A DNA stretch of 34,350 nucleotides from Candidatus Parcubacteria bacterium. Its GTDB lineage: Bacteria > Patescibacteriota > Patescibacteriia > UBA1558 > GWA2-36-10. The stretch lies in the NCBI GenBank assembly GCA_002869235.1, contig PKTI01000047.1, positions 4,092 to 38,441 of the forward strand. The letters run 5' to 3'. Shown here one piece after another: positions 17,015 to 25,081 of this stretch. The position numbers were made by a program, and so were the translations under genes. Position 1 is the first letter of the stretch. Each line of letters starts with the position of its first letter. Under the pieces are notes generated by a model. The model did not search any database. It was not told the origin of the DNA and was given only the letters and a program-made list of their open reading frames with translations.

Positions 17015-18103
17015 ATGTCAGTAGATCATCAAAAAAAATGGCAAGAGTACAAAGACAAAGAGCTAAAAAAGCTTGGGCCTATTTTTGATAAGCTAGGTTT
17101 TGCGTTGGATAGAGAACAAGTGCATATTGGCGGAGAACGTTATGTCTCTGGGGACAAAAAATTGGTTCTGTTGGGAAAAAGGATTAATGACAACAAAAAA
17201 GTTGTCATTAAAGTCAGCTCTGATAGAGAAATGATAGCCGAGATAAAAGCGGAATACAATGGCCGTAAAATTTTGGAAAAGATTAATTTTGCCTATTATA
17301 TATTTTTATACCCAGAGGAAATATTATTTGTGGAAACAGAAGGCTATACTATTTTTGTTACAGAATTTATAGAGCAAAACAAAAGGTTTATTGATAGGCC
17401 ACTCAAGGAGCAATTCTTTTTGGCTCTCAAGTCTTTTGAAGCACAAGAAGCAATACAGGCCACAACTTATGAGCACGCTGGTTTGATCAAAGAACATTTC
17501 GGTTTTTTTGATGCACATAATTATTTACAAAAATTTGATAAATATAGCCGAGATATTTTGACAGTATCAGAAAATGAAACAAAACTTAATGAACTCTTAT
17601 CTCAGGCTAGAAAATTTTTGGTGGGTAATAAAAAAATAATAGATTTGTATTCAGGATTTTTAGTTCATTGGGATTTTGTACCACATAATTTGCGTATAGC
17701 AGACAATGAAATATATTTACTTGATCACTCTTCTCTCCGTTTTGGCAACAAATATGAATCATGGGCCAGGTTTATAAACTTTATGGCTCTGTATAATCCA
17801 GAGCTTGAAAGTGTTCTTCTAGGCTATGTAAAACAAAACAGAGGAGAAAAAGAATTATTATCTTTGCGTCTAATGAGAGTATTTAGGTTGTCTGAGCTTA
17901 TTTGGTATTATACAAAAAGTTTGGAAATAGCCAGTGGCGATTTACTTGAGTTAAACAAAAAACGCATTGATCTATGGACCAATGTATTGTCAGCAGTATT
18001 ATCTGAAAAACAAGTTTCTTTTGATATACTGGAGCAGTATAGACATTCAAGAGATTCCCTGAGAGATAGAGAAGAGAAAAAGAGACAGGAGATATTGCAC
18101 TAA
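17015..18103 (+). CDS. APH/choline-kinase-fold protein
   Basis: The 362-residue product has the aminoglycoside-phosphotransferase-like kinase fold. The visible motifs are an ATP-binding lysine in KKVVIKVS (K66), the catalytic loop LVHWDFVPHNL (H218, D220, N225), and the metal-binding aspartate of LLDHSSLRFG (D237). The first 45 residues are charged and helical, and the C-terminus ends in a charged helix (SRDSLRDREEKKRQ). The family phosphorylates small molecules, often sugars, choline or antibiotics; between glycosyltransferases, a sugar or lipid head-group substrate is more likely than drug resistance, but this is inference. It is coupled to the upstream GT4 gene and converges with the HD gene, the two stops overlapping by four bases. 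Confidence 0.85.
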   Translation: MSVDHQKKWQEYKDKELKKLGPIFDKLGFALDREQVHIGGERYVSGDKKLVLLGKRINDNKKVVIKVSSDREMIAEIKAEYNGRKILEKINFAYYIFLYPEEILFVETEGYTIFVTEFIEQNKRFIDRPLKEQFFLALKSFEAQEAIQATTYEHAGLIKEHFGFFDAHNYLQKFDKYSRDILTVSENETKLNELLSQARKFLVGNKKIIDLYSGFLVHWDFVPHNLRIADNEIYLLDHSSLRFGNKYESWARFINFMALYNPELESVLLGYVKQNRGEKELLSLRLMRVFRLSELIWYYTKSLEIASGDLLELNKKRIDLWTNVLSAVLSEKQVSFDILEQYRHSRDSLRDREEKKRQEILH

Positions 18104-18639
18104 GTAAGCTCTTCGGTTTTTTTGATTAGTTTTTCGTATTCATCAACCAGGTCGTGAGACCAGGTTTTTTTGAAACCTTCAAGTAATTTTTTTTCAAACC
18201 ACATCTTTTTGTCTTTGCCGCGGTTGAATTTTTCCCAAATAGCTGGTCCCATTGTTTGGTGAGTATTTATCAATGATTCCAAGTTGTGTATTTTGTCAGC
18301 AATAGAAACAAATTTTACTTCTTCAGGAGAGTTTATGACTGTGTCTATATATTTTTGTTTGCGATCCTCCCACTCCATTTCTTTGTCTTCACTTACAGCC
18401 AATACAATTTGGTAGACTTTGTCTCCTACTTCTTGTTGGAGGTTTTTTTTATCAAAATCTGTGTCTTCCAAGACATCGTGAAGTAAGGCAGCAGCAACTA
18501 CCTCATCCCCAAGATCAAGTCGTGCTAATTTTTTGGCTACCATCATAGGATGAGCAACATAGGGTGATCCGTCGGTTTTTCTGGTTTGATTTTTGTGAGC
18601 AGCTAGCATTATCTTGGCTGCTTTATCTATTATGTTCAT
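18100..18639 (-). CDS. HD-domain phosphohydrolase, MESH1/SpoT-hydrolase-like
   Basis: The 179-residue protein is a stand-alone HD domain with the RelA/SpoT hydrolase pattern: H30 in YVAHPMMVA, H54-D55 and E58-D59 in HDVLEDT, and D115 in ADKIHNL. The size and the EDT motif match small alarmone hydrolases (MESH1/SAH type), which remove the 3' pyrophosphate of (p)ppGpp. There is no synthetase, TGS or ACT domain. Whether the substrate is (p)ppGpp or another nucleotide cannot be shown here. The ATG overlaps the stop of the upstream glycosyltransferase (ATGA), so it is the last gene of a minus-strand operon epimerase-GT4-HD. Confidence 0.9.
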   Translation of the reverse strand: MNIIDKAAKIMLAAHKNQTRKTDGSPYVAHPMMVAKKLARLDLGDEVVAAALLHDVLEDTDFDKKNLQQEVGDKVYQIVLAVSEDKEMEWEDRKQKYIDTVINSPEEVKFVSIADKIHNLESLINTHQTMGPAIWEKFNRGKDKKMWFEKKLLEGFKKTWSHDLVDEYEKLIKKTEELT

Positions 18640-19817
18640 GATAATATTTTGGTAAACACTTTATCTTTCATCTTTTGAGCCACCAAATCCCAATTGTATT
18701 CCTGTGAAACCATTTGGTGAGCGTTTTCGGTGATAGTTTTTACTTTTTGAGGATCATTTAATATATTTTTTACAGCCTCAGCTATTTGTTCAGGTGAATC
18801 TTTTTGTACCACCCAAGCAGTTTTTTCGTTTATGAACTCTCTTAGACCACCCTCTTGTGTAGCTATAACAGGGAGTCGAGAAGCCATGGCGGACAAAAAA
18901 GCATTGCCCAAACCCTCTGATCTGCTGGGGCAGACAAAAATATCAGATATTTGCCGATATTTACTGACCTCACCTCTATCTACTTGGCCAACAAATATTA
19001 CTCTATCTTCAAGCCCAAGTTCTCTAGCCAAATATTTGAGCATGTTTTTATCGTCCCCGTCACCAACTAAGAGAAATTTTATATTCTCTGGCAGCATAGC
19101 CATAGCAGTGATAATATCATCGTTGGCTTTTTGAGGGGCCAGCCGGGCAGTATTAACCAGATATACCTCACCTTCTTTTTTATTATATTTAGCTTTCAAT
19201 TTATCTAATTCTTCTTTACTTACATTTGGCTTAAGATCTTTGGGATTAGCACCATTATGTATCAACTCAATATTTTTTTCTGCTACTTCTCTTTTTTTGG
19301 CCCACTCTCCCAAAAACTTTGATATTACCTGGACCACAGTAGCTTTTTTGAACGAAGATGTAAAAAGGGACCAAAGGGGTTTCATGGTTTTTTCTATATA
19401 CTCAGGTGCATCACCTTCTTGTAGGGTAAGGGCATATTTTATCTTTGGGTTGAATAATTTAAAAATAGCTACTGGTACGCCAGTAGAGTGAGCCATCATA
19501 GCCCAGGCAGCATCGTATTTGTGTTTTTTGTGGAGTTGCTTGGCCTTGAAAGCAGCCAAAAATTGATAAAGCGGTTTATTGAGGTCAAGGGGCATTTTCC
19601 CCAAATCGGCAAAACTGGGATTTTTACTAGTCAGACCAATACGATGAATTATTACATTGCCAATCATTTCTTCTTTGGGTAAGTCAGAATTGTAACGCAG
19701 GGTCACCATGTGGAATTCGATATCATCTATACGATCAGTAATTTCTTTTATAGCAGCTTCGGCACCGCTGACATAGTTGGGATAATATGATAAAGAAAAA
19801 ATAAGTATTTTTTTCAT
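18636..19817 (-). CDS. GT4-type glycosyltransferase
   Basis: The 393-residue GT-B enzyme has an N-terminal strand (KKILIFSLSYYPNYVSGAE) typical of family 4. Its donor domain includes VNTARLAPQKANDDIITAM, LLVGDGDDKNMLKYLARELG and the nucleotide-sugar region PSRSEGLGNAFLSAMASRLP followed by VIATQEGG. It should act on the cytoplasmic face of the membrane in glycan or glycolipid assembly. The gene begins one base after the epimerase stop and overlaps the HD gene, so the three are co-transcribed. The linked NAD-dependent epimerase may supply its sugar nucleotide; this is inferred from context. Confidence 0.93.
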   Translation of the reverse strand: MKKILIFSLSYYPNYVSGAEAAIKEITDRIDDIEFHMVTLRYNSDLPKEEMIGNVIIHRIGLTSKNPSFADLGKMPLDLNKPLYQFLAAFKAKQLHKKHKYDAAWAMMAHSTGVPVAIFKLFNPKIKYALTLQEGDAPEYIEKTMKPLWSLFTSSFKKATVVQVISKFLGEWAKKREVAEKNIELIHNGANPKDLKPNVSKEELDKLKAKYNKKEGEVYLVNTARLAPQKANDDIITAMAMLPENIKFLLVGDGDDKNMLKYLARELGLEDRVIFVGQVDRGEVSKYRQISDIFVCPSRSEGLGNAFLSAMASRLPVIATQEGGLREFINEKTAWVVQKDSPEQIAEAVKNILNDPQKVKTITENAHQMVSQEYNWDLVAQKMKDKVFTKILS

Positions 19818-19818
19818 A

Positions 19819-20712
19819 TTATTGATTGGCTTCTTTAATTTCTTTTATGTATTGTCTAAGAGTATGCTTTTGTTTCCAGCCCATTTTTTTTATTTTAGCA
19901 GAAGAAAAATTTTTACTAGAACGTGAAGTTTTTGTTTTGGCTAGCATTTTTATTTTACAGCCAAACATTTTGGCCACATCAATGAGGGAGTAAGTTTGGC
20001 TAGCACAAATTCCATATTCATCATTTTTACCTTTTTTTCCTACCAAGATTATAGCATCTACAGTATCATCTACGTGAGTAAAGGCTCTAGTTTGTGTGCC
20101 AGGCCTTCTTACTTGGCAAGCTTCACCATTTAAATAGGCTTGTTTGAAAGTTTCAATAACAGTGCCATATTGCCCATTGAATTGTCCAGCCCTTTCACCA
20201 GGACCGTAGACATTGTAAAAATAAACAATAGAATATTTCAAGTTATACCAATTGCCATAATTTTTTACCAATTCAGAGTTAGCTGCTTTCATCCAAGTAT
20301 AAGGAGCCAAGTCTCTTCCTTCTATACCATTGTCTCCAGCGGGGTTGAATTTTGTAGAAGATCCAGCGTAGATCAATTTACATTTTTGTTCACGCCAAAA
20401 TTCTAGTACAGAAAAAGTGCCAGCAATATTCAAATCCCAGACCAAATCAGGCTCGTCCAAACTAGCAGCAACTCTTGAGTATTCTCCTAGATGATATATA
20501 GTGTCAATTTTTTCTGAAATTAATTTGTGGATATTTTTGCTGTGACCTTGACGGTAATCTACACCTGCGATATGATTTTTTTTGGAACCAGTAAAATAAT
20601 TATCCAAGGATATTATTTTTTGGTTTTTATCTTTTACTAGTTTTTCAATCAAATTGGAACCAATAAAACCAGCTCCGCCAATTACTAAAATTGTTTTTTT
20701 ATTCTTTTTCAT
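19819..20712 (-). CDS. NAD-dependent sugar-nucleotide epimerase/dehydratase
   Basis: The 297-residue short-chain dehydrogenase of the extended type has the dinucleotide motif GGAGFIGSN (12-20). The catalytic region is YAGSSTKF (115-122) and YTWMK (Y138, K142), and the substrate-side sequence YFYNVYGPGERAG follows. This fits the UDP-glucose 4-epimerase/dTDP-glucose dehydratase superfamily, acting on a nucleotide sugar in the cytoplasm; the exact reaction cannot be read from sequence. It is the first gene of the minus-strand operon with the GT4 and HD genes and is divergent from gtrA. CATAAT ends eight bases before the ATG and may be its -10. Confidence 0.92.
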   Translation of the reverse strand: MKKNKKTILVIGGAGFIGSNLIEKLVKDKNQKIISLDNYFTGSKKNHIAGVDYRQGHSKNIHKLISEKIDTIYHLGEYSRVAASLDEPDLVWDLNIAGTFSVLEFWREQKCKLIYAGSSTKFNPAGDNGIEGRDLAPYTWMKAANSELVKNYGNWYNLKYSIVYFYNVYGPGERAGQFNGQYGTVIETFKQAYLNGEACQVRRPGTQTRAFTHVDDTVDAIILVGKKGKNDEYGICASQTYSLIDVAKMFGCKIKMLAKTKTSRSSKNFSSAKIKKMGWKQKHTLRQYIKEIKEANQ

Positions 20713-20727
20713 GTAGGAAAATTATGA

Positions 20728-20756
20728 TTGATTTTAAGAGTTTAATATAGTAAGAT
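20728..20756 (+). promoter_or_regulatory. gtrA-like gene promoter
   Basis: The -35 is TTGATT (20728-20733), the spacer is 17 bp and the -10 is TAAGAT (20751-20756). The predicted leader is about 26 nt. Confidence 0.5.
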
Positions 20757-20788
20757 TATATTACTTAAATTAAAAAGTCAAAATAAAG

Positions 20789-21223
20789 ATGATTAAAATT
20801 CTAATTAATTTTGTATGGAAGAACAAGGGGCAGATAGCCCGTTTTTCGGTTGTGGGACTTAGTTCAGCAGTGATTGACTTTGGACTTTTATACATTTTTA
20901 CCGATATTTTTGAGCTTCATTATCTTTTGTCAGCCACTATTTCTTTTATAGTAGCAGCTACTTATAATTTTTCCCTCAACAGAGTTTGGACATTTAAGTC
21001 CCGTGGTAAAAGACGACGCCAATTGCCAATATTTTTTGGCATAGCAGTAGCTGGGATATTACTCAATTTGGGCATAATGTATTTTTCAGTAGACCACCTG
21101 GGCATTCATTATATGTTTGGTAAGGTTATAGCCACCGCTGTGGTTACTGTTTGGAATTTTTTAGGAAACAAATATATTACTTTTAGAAAAATAGAAGAAC
21201 CTTTAGCAGAAGAGGAAAATTAG
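20789..21223 (+). CDS. GtrA family membrane protein
   Basis: The 144-residue protein has four membrane helices in the GtrA pattern: ARFSVVGLSSAVIDFGLLYIF, a second helix with the conserved ATYNFSLNRVWTFKS, a third in FFGIAVAGILLNLGI, and a last with TVWNFLGNKYITFR. GtrA-like proteins help move lipid-linked sugars (such as polyprenyl-phosphate glucose) across the membrane or otherwise support polysaccharide synthesis. This fits the adjacent divergent operon of epimerase and glycosyltransferase. A terminator shared with the convergent gene lies directly downstream. The leading charged stretch of 17 residues (KNKGQIARF) is cytoplasmic. Confidence 0.94.
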   Translation: MIKILINFVWKNKGQIARFSVVGLSSAVIDFGLLYIFTDIFELHYLLSATISFIVAATYNFSLNRVWTFKSRGKRRRQLPIFFGIAVAGILLNLGIMYFSVDHLGIHYMFGKVIATAVVTVWNFLGNKYITFRKIEEPLAEEEN

Positions 21224-21248
21224 ATATTTATATATTAGAATAAAAAAG

Positions 21249-21280
21249 CCCGCAGTGTATAGAAACTCGCGGGTTATTTT
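21249..21280. terminator. Bidirectional terminator between gtrA-like and 21293 genes
   Basis: CCCGC (21249-21253) pairs with GCGGG (21269-21273), with A-runs upstream and T-runs downstream, so it can serve both convergent genes. Confidence 0.75.
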
Positions 21281-21292
21281 GTAGGGGAAATG

Positions 21293-22051
21293 TTAGTAGC
21301 CGTATTTTAGGTTGCGGTACATATTCATGTCTCGAATATCGCGGTATTCATCCCAGACAGCCGCTCGTAGACGGCCAAGTTCGTAGGCGTATGGCCTAGC
21401 GTTGTAGTTGCCACTTACTACTTCGTGTGCGAAGTTGCGCAAGCCTCGTCGGAAGGCGGAGATTAGATGCCTTCTGGCTTCTTCGTTGGGGCCAAAGGCT
21501 AGGTCACGCGTGTATTTTTCGATCAGATCTTCGACCTGGCCGTCGTCCTCGAGTTCTTGAGCAAACATCGTAAACATGTGGAACACATGGTGCTCGGCTG
21601 CCTCTGCTGCCTGAGCCATGTTGTCGGAATCTGTGGTGATACTGGAGTAGTGGATGCCCGTGGCAGAGTCGAAGATTTCGATCGAGACTACTCCACTGGG
21701 GCCACCGTAGTAAAAGATGTAGCCATCTCGTTCTTCGGGTGTCATATCTTCTGGTACGCCACCAGACGAAGTTTCCATTTCGTAGATTTTCAAGGCCTGG
21801 CCGCCGAACATTTCGGGGTGTTGTACGTGCAACTTGATCTGGCGGGAAAGCCAGTAGGGCGAGTGGCACTCGCCGTTTTCCTTGAAGTAGTCGCGGGCCA
21901 TTTGCATGAAATCGTGAGCATAGCCGTTTTTGAAGGCCACGCGGTCCAGGTCATCCTTGGTGATACAGCCTTCATCGGCTACGGCATTGCCCAAGAACAA
22001 TACAGAAAGCAGGATGTTGATCAGACAGGGTATCAACTTTGGCTTGTACAT
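21293..22051 (-). CDS. Secreted protein of unknown function, G+C-rich gene
   Basis: The 252-residue product has a clear signal peptide (residues 1-25, cleavage likely after AVA) and two cysteines in the mature N-terminal part (C29, C62) that could form a disulfide. The rest is acidic and mostly helical, with HHVFHMFTMFAQELEDDGQVEDLIEKY and EEARRHLISAFRRGLRNFAHEV as amphipathic stretches. No lipobox or known enzyme motif is seen, and I recognise no family. It has a ribosome site (GAAAGGAA) and a strong promoter directly behind the terminator of the upstream gene. Codon use is G+C-rich in an AT-rich neighbourhood, as for the genes at 1, 5389 and 25082. A single-gene transfer is likely; the function is unknown. 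Confidence 0.78.
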   Translation of the reverse strand: MYKPKLIPCLINILLSVLFLGNAVADEGCITKDDLDRVAFKNGYAHDFMQMARDYFKENGECHSPYWLSRQIKLHVQHPEMFGGQALKIYEMETSSGGVPEDMTPEERDGYIFYYGGPSGVVSIEIFDSATGIHYSSITTDSDNMAQAAEAAEHHVFHMFTMFAQELEDDGQVEDLIEKYTRDLAFGPNEEARRHLISAFRRGLRNFAHEVVSGNYNARPYAYELGRLRAAVWDEYRDIRDMNMYRNLKYGY

Positions 22052-22107
22052 GACATTTCCTTTCGTCTCAATGTGAAGGGACAGTTGCTTTTTGGGCGGG
22101 ACACCTT

Positions 22108-22136
22108 ATATTATACAGAATTTTTCTTATTGTCAA
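22108..22136 (-). promoter_or_regulatory. Promoter of the 21293 gene
   Basis: On the minus strand the -35 is a perfect TTGACA (22131-22136), with -10 TAATAT at 17 bp (22108-22113). An overlapping TATAAT lies at 15 bp (22110-22115). The predicted leader is about 50 nt with a GAAAGGAA ribosome site. Confidence 0.8.
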
Positions 22137-22140
22137 AAAT

Positions 22141-22163
22141 AAAGCCCGGAACAACCGGGCTTT
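22141..22163 (-). terminator. Terminator of the transketolase operon
   Basis: The 9-bp stem AAAGCCCGG/CCGGGCTTT with loop AACAA has T-rich flanks on both strands. It lies eight bases after the stop of the SIS-like gene. Confidence 0.9.
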
Positions 22164-22170
22164 TACAATT

Positions 22171-23100
22171 TTATTCTACTATTACTTTGAGATTTTTGCC
22201 AAACTTTTTTTTGCTGGCTTTTTTTATATAATCAGCTATATTTTTTTTGAACCACTGGGGCTTGTTTTCTTGAATTTTGCCTATTGTATAATACCCTATG
22301 GCCATGATAGTCCCTGGTACTGCCTTGGGTGGTAGTGGTACGACAATTTTGTCGTTGGCAAAATCTAGCTGCCCCTTGCCAAATTGTATGCACAATTCTT
22401 TTTCGTAAGGCACAACTGTGACAGCGTGTTTCGTTTCTTCAAAGGTTTTTATATCTTTGGCTATTCTTCTGCCAAACAATTCTGTAAATTTTATTTCAAA
22501 CAATTCTTTTCCTTGGGCAAAATTTTCTGGTGTTAGCAAAAGATAGCCATTGTATTTGCCTATACTTTTTTTGACTTTAACTTTTTTGTTTATAAAATCC
22601 AGAATCTTTTTTGGGTCTTCTTTGGTTTTGGCCAAAACCCAACCCAAGTAAGTAGAGGTATTGTAAGTATAGGGTTCTTTGTTTTTCTTTGTTACAATTA
22701 CATTTTTTTTGCCCAATATTTTTTCAGTTGTAGAATCAGAATTACAGGTAATCAGCTTAGTTTTTATTTTTTTTGTTTTGTAGTATTCGGCAATTATAGA
22801 GGCGTGCTTTTCTCCAGAGGCAGAAAAAATAATAGCTCCATCAGGCTTTCTTTTTAATACTTCTTTATAATTGTTTTCATCAGCAAAAATTACATCTTTG
22901 TCTCCATATAGCAATTTGGCACTCACTATAGCATTGCCGCTGCCAACAATAACTGGTTTTTTAAAATTAGGAATTTTTATTTTTGGCAATCCTTCACTAG
23001 CAAACAGTTCCAAAGCACCCAGAACACAGGTAGCCAAAGATGGTAGATTGTTTTCATCAAAGTTGTCCATCTTTCTTTTGTTTCTCAAGCTAAGTTTCAT
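22171..23100 (-). CDS. SIS-domain-like protein linked to transketolase
   Basis: The 309-residue product has features of the sugar isomerase (SIS) fold: PVIVGSGNAIVSAKLLYG (about 48-66) as the first nucleotide-fold-like strand and loop, then AIIFSASGEKHASIIAEYYK (about 93-112) in place of the usual S-SG-T motif. KTKLITCNSDSTTEKIL follows. A second half (about 180-300) is less clear but may be a second SIS-like lobe. SIS proteins isomerise or bind phosphosugars. It starts four bases after the transketolase C subunit, as third gene of that operon, so a pentose-phosphate or hexose-phosphate role is plausible. A distant phosphoglucose isomerase is possible, but the catalytic residues cannot be matched by eye. 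Confidence 0.65.
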   Translation of the reverse strand: MKLSLRNKRKMDNFDENNLPSLATCVLGALELFASEGLPKIKIPNFKKPVIVGSGNAIVSAKLLYGDKDVIFADENNYKEVLKRKPDGAIIFSASGEKHASIIAEYYKTKKIKTKLITCNSDSTTEKILGKKNVIVTKKNKEPYTYNTSTYLGWVLAKTKEDPKKILDFINKKVKVKKSIGKYNGYLLLTPENFAQGKELFEIKFTELFGRRIAKDIKTFEETKHAVTVVPYEKELCIQFGKGQLDFANDKIVVPLPPKAVPGTIMAIGYYTIGKIQENKPQWFKKNIADYIKKASKKKFGKNLKVIVE

Positions 23101-23104
23101 ATAA

Positions 23105-24067
23105 TTATTTTTTAATAAGTTTTAAAACAGCCTTTATTATATGAGGATATGATAGGCCATATTTGTCCCACAGTTCCTCGGGCTTGCCAGATTCACCAAA
23201 ACTATCGCGCACCCCTATCATTTGTGTGGGTACTGGAAAATTTTCTGATAGCATTTCGACTACAGTACTACCCATGCCACCGGCGATCTGGTGATCTTCT
23301 ACAGTGACCAACTTTTTGGTTTTTTTGACGCTACGCAAAATTGTAGATTTATCCAAAGGTTTTATAGTGTGGAGATTTATTATTTCGGCTTTTATTTTTT
23401 TGTTTTTTAGTTCTTTGGCAGCAAGTAGAGCTTCGTACAATATCGGTCCAGAAGCGACAATAGTAATATCACTTCCCTTTAGCAAAACATTTGCTTTGCC
23501 GATTTCAAATTTACTAGCCTTGGTAGTCATTATTGGACTCGCTGGTCTGCCAAAGCGAAGATAGGTAGGGCCTTTTATTTTTGCAGCAGCAATTGTGGCT
23601 TTTTTTGTTTCATTGTAGTCACAAGGTACTATAATAGTCATATTTGGCAAAGTTCTGACTATGGCAATATCTTCTAGGGCCTGATGACTAGCTCCGTCTT
23701 GCCCTACAGATAGGCCAGTGTGTGAAGCAGCTATTTTTACATTGGCTTTTGAATAAGCTACACTTACACGCAATTGATCCCAATTGCGACCAGGACTAAA
23801 CACTCCAAAACTAGCTATATATGGTATTTTGTCAGCCAGAGCCAAGCCAGCGGCTATGCCCATAGCATTTTGTTCAGCTACGCCCACTTCAAAAAAACGA
23901 TTGGGATATTTTTTGGCAAAATTATGTACCCTAGTTGATTCTGCCAAATCGGCTGATACCACAACTACGTCTTTATTTTTTTTGCCAAGTTCCAAAATAG
24001 CCTCGCCAAAACCATCTCGAGTAGACTTGGTCTTAATATTTTTTTCGTAAATATTTTTAGATAGCAT
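23105..24067 (-). CDS. Transketolase, C-terminal subunit
   Basis: The 320-residue product holds the pyrimidine-binding domain and C-terminal domain of transketolase. The catalytic glutamate lies in VGVAEQNAMGIAAGLAL (about 62-78), and the region ASHTGLSVGQDGASHQALED (about 113-132) matches the family. The C-terminal domain begins near 190 (VLLKGSDITIVASGPILYEAL). It must pair with the separate N-terminal subunit, whose gene overlaps it by 11 bases. Together they transfer two-carbon units between sugar phosphates in the non-oxidative pentose phosphate pathway, using thiamine diphosphate. Two-gene transketolases are common in archaea and Patescibacteria. Confidence 0.95.
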   Translation of the reverse strand: MLSKNIYEKNIKTKSTRDGFGEAILELGKKNKDVVVVSADLAESTRVHNFAKKYPNRFFEVGVAEQNAMGIAAGLALADKIPYIASFGVFSPGRNWDQLRVSVAYSKANVKIAASHTGLSVGQDGASHQALEDIAIVRTLPNMTIIVPCDYNETKKATIAAAKIKGPTYLRFGRPASPIMTTKASKFEIGKANVLLKGSDITIVASGPILYEALLAAKELKNKKIKAEIINLHTIKPLDKSTILRSVKKTKKLVTVEDHQIAGGMGSTVVEMLSENFPVPTQMIGVRDSFGESGKPEELWDKYGLSYPHIIKAVLKLIKK

Positions 24068-24884
24068 TTTGCAGTTGTTTTAGGGCTTGTTTTGTTTCTT
24101 TGTCATTTGGTGCTTTGCCATGCCAAATATATTTATTTTCCATAAATTTTACGCCTTTACCCATAGTAGTTCTGGCTATGATAACAGTTGGTTTGCCCTT
24201 GGTGTTTTTGGCTTTATTCAAAGTAGATAAAATTTCCTTGAGGTTGTGTCCATTTGTTTTCAAGACTCGCCAACCAAAAGAGGAATATTTATCAGCCAAA
24301 GAATGGAGTGGCATGATGTCTTTGGTGTAACCGTCAATTTGAATTCCATTTCTGTCTACTATATTTATTAGATTGTCCAATTTGTATTTTTTGGCGGTCA
24401 TCAATGCTTCCCACACCTGACCTTCGTTGTGTTCACCGTCAGAGCTGATACAAAAAATATAGTGTTTGGCTTTATCTAGTTTTGCTGCCAATGCCATACC
24501 AACAGCCTGAGATATTCCTTGACCAAGTGGTCCGCTGCTAGTTTCTACTCCTGGCAGGGCGGTGTTGTGTGGGTGCCCTTGTAGTGAAGAATTTATTTTG
24601 CGTAAACTTTTTAATTTTACTAAAGGAAAATATCCAGCTCTAGCCAAAGATGAATACAAAACTGGACAGATATGGCCATTTGATAAAACTAGTCTGTCTC
24701 TTAGAGGGTTATGGGGATTGTTTGGTGTATGATTTAAAATATTAAAATATAGGCTAGTAAAGATATCGGTCATACCCAAAGAGCCGCCGGCATGTCCAGA
24801 GCCAGCCTTGTTTTGCATAACAATAATATCTTGCCTTATTTGATTGGCAATTTTTTTTAGTTCAGAAACAGAATGTTTTTTCAT
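24057..24884 (-). CDS. Transketolase, N-terminal subunit
   Basis: The 275-residue thiamine-diphosphate-binding half of transketolase. Visible are SGHAGGSLGMTDIFTSLYF (about 28-46, with the conserved substrate histidine), GPLGQGISQAVGMA (about 117-130), and the ThDP motif starting SSDGEHNEGQVWEAL with DRNGIQIDG further on. It forms the active enzyme with the C-terminal subunit downstream (11-base overlap). The promoter is a leaderless type: TGGTAAAAT ends six bases before the ATG. It is the first gene of the operon transketolase N, transketolase C and SIS-like protein. Confidence 0.96.
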   Translation of the reverse strand: MKKHSVSELKKIANQIRQDIIVMQNKAGSGHAGGSLGMTDIFTSLYFNILNHTPNNPHNPLRDRLVLSNGHICPVLYSSLARAGYFPLVKLKSLRKINSSLQGHPHNTALPGVETSSGPLGQGISQAVGMALAAKLDKAKHYIFCISSDGEHNEGQVWEALMTAKKYKLDNLINIVDRNGIQIDGYTKDIMPLHSLADKYSSFGWRVLKTNGHNLKEILSTLNKAKNTKGKPTVIIARTTMGKGVKFMENKYIWHGKAPNDKETKQALKQLQNAI

Positions 24885-24890
24885 AACTAT

Positions 24891-24919
24891 ATTTTACCAT
24901 AATTTAAGACCTAAACCAA
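24891..24919 (-). promoter_or_regulatory. Leaderless promoter of the transketolase operon
   Basis: On the minus strand the -35 is TTGGTT (24914-24919), the spacer is 17 bp and the -10 is TAAAAT (24891-24896) preceded by TGG. Six bases separate it from the ATG. Confidence 0.7.
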
Positions 24920-24936
24920 AAAGTATTTTTTTATTA

Positions 24937-25016
24937 TTGACATTTTGTTACTTTTTTTATAAACTAGGCGAATTGCTCTTTTGACAATTGGGTAATTACT
25001 AGCAGAAAAATCTGCT
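24937..25016 (+). promoter_or_regulatory. Promoter and leader hairpin of the 25082 gene
   Basis: A perfect -35 TTGACA (24937-24942) is followed at 17 bp by TAAACT (24960-24965). A second TTGACA is at 24981, without a well-placed -10. The leader holds the hairpin AGCAGA/TCTGCT (25001-25016, loop AAAA). A ribosome site GAAGGAGA lies a few bases before the ATG at 25082. Confidence 0.55.
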
Positions 25017-25081
25017 ATAAGAGATAAATTCCCCCGTAACTAGTCACCCTAAACCCAACCGTTTTTCCGAAGGAGAGTCTG

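Noticed and set aside
21557-22231. 224-codon plus-strand frame opposite the 21293 gene
   Set aside because: It runs through a terminator and a promoter, and the minus-strand gene has a signal peptide, ribosome site and promoter.
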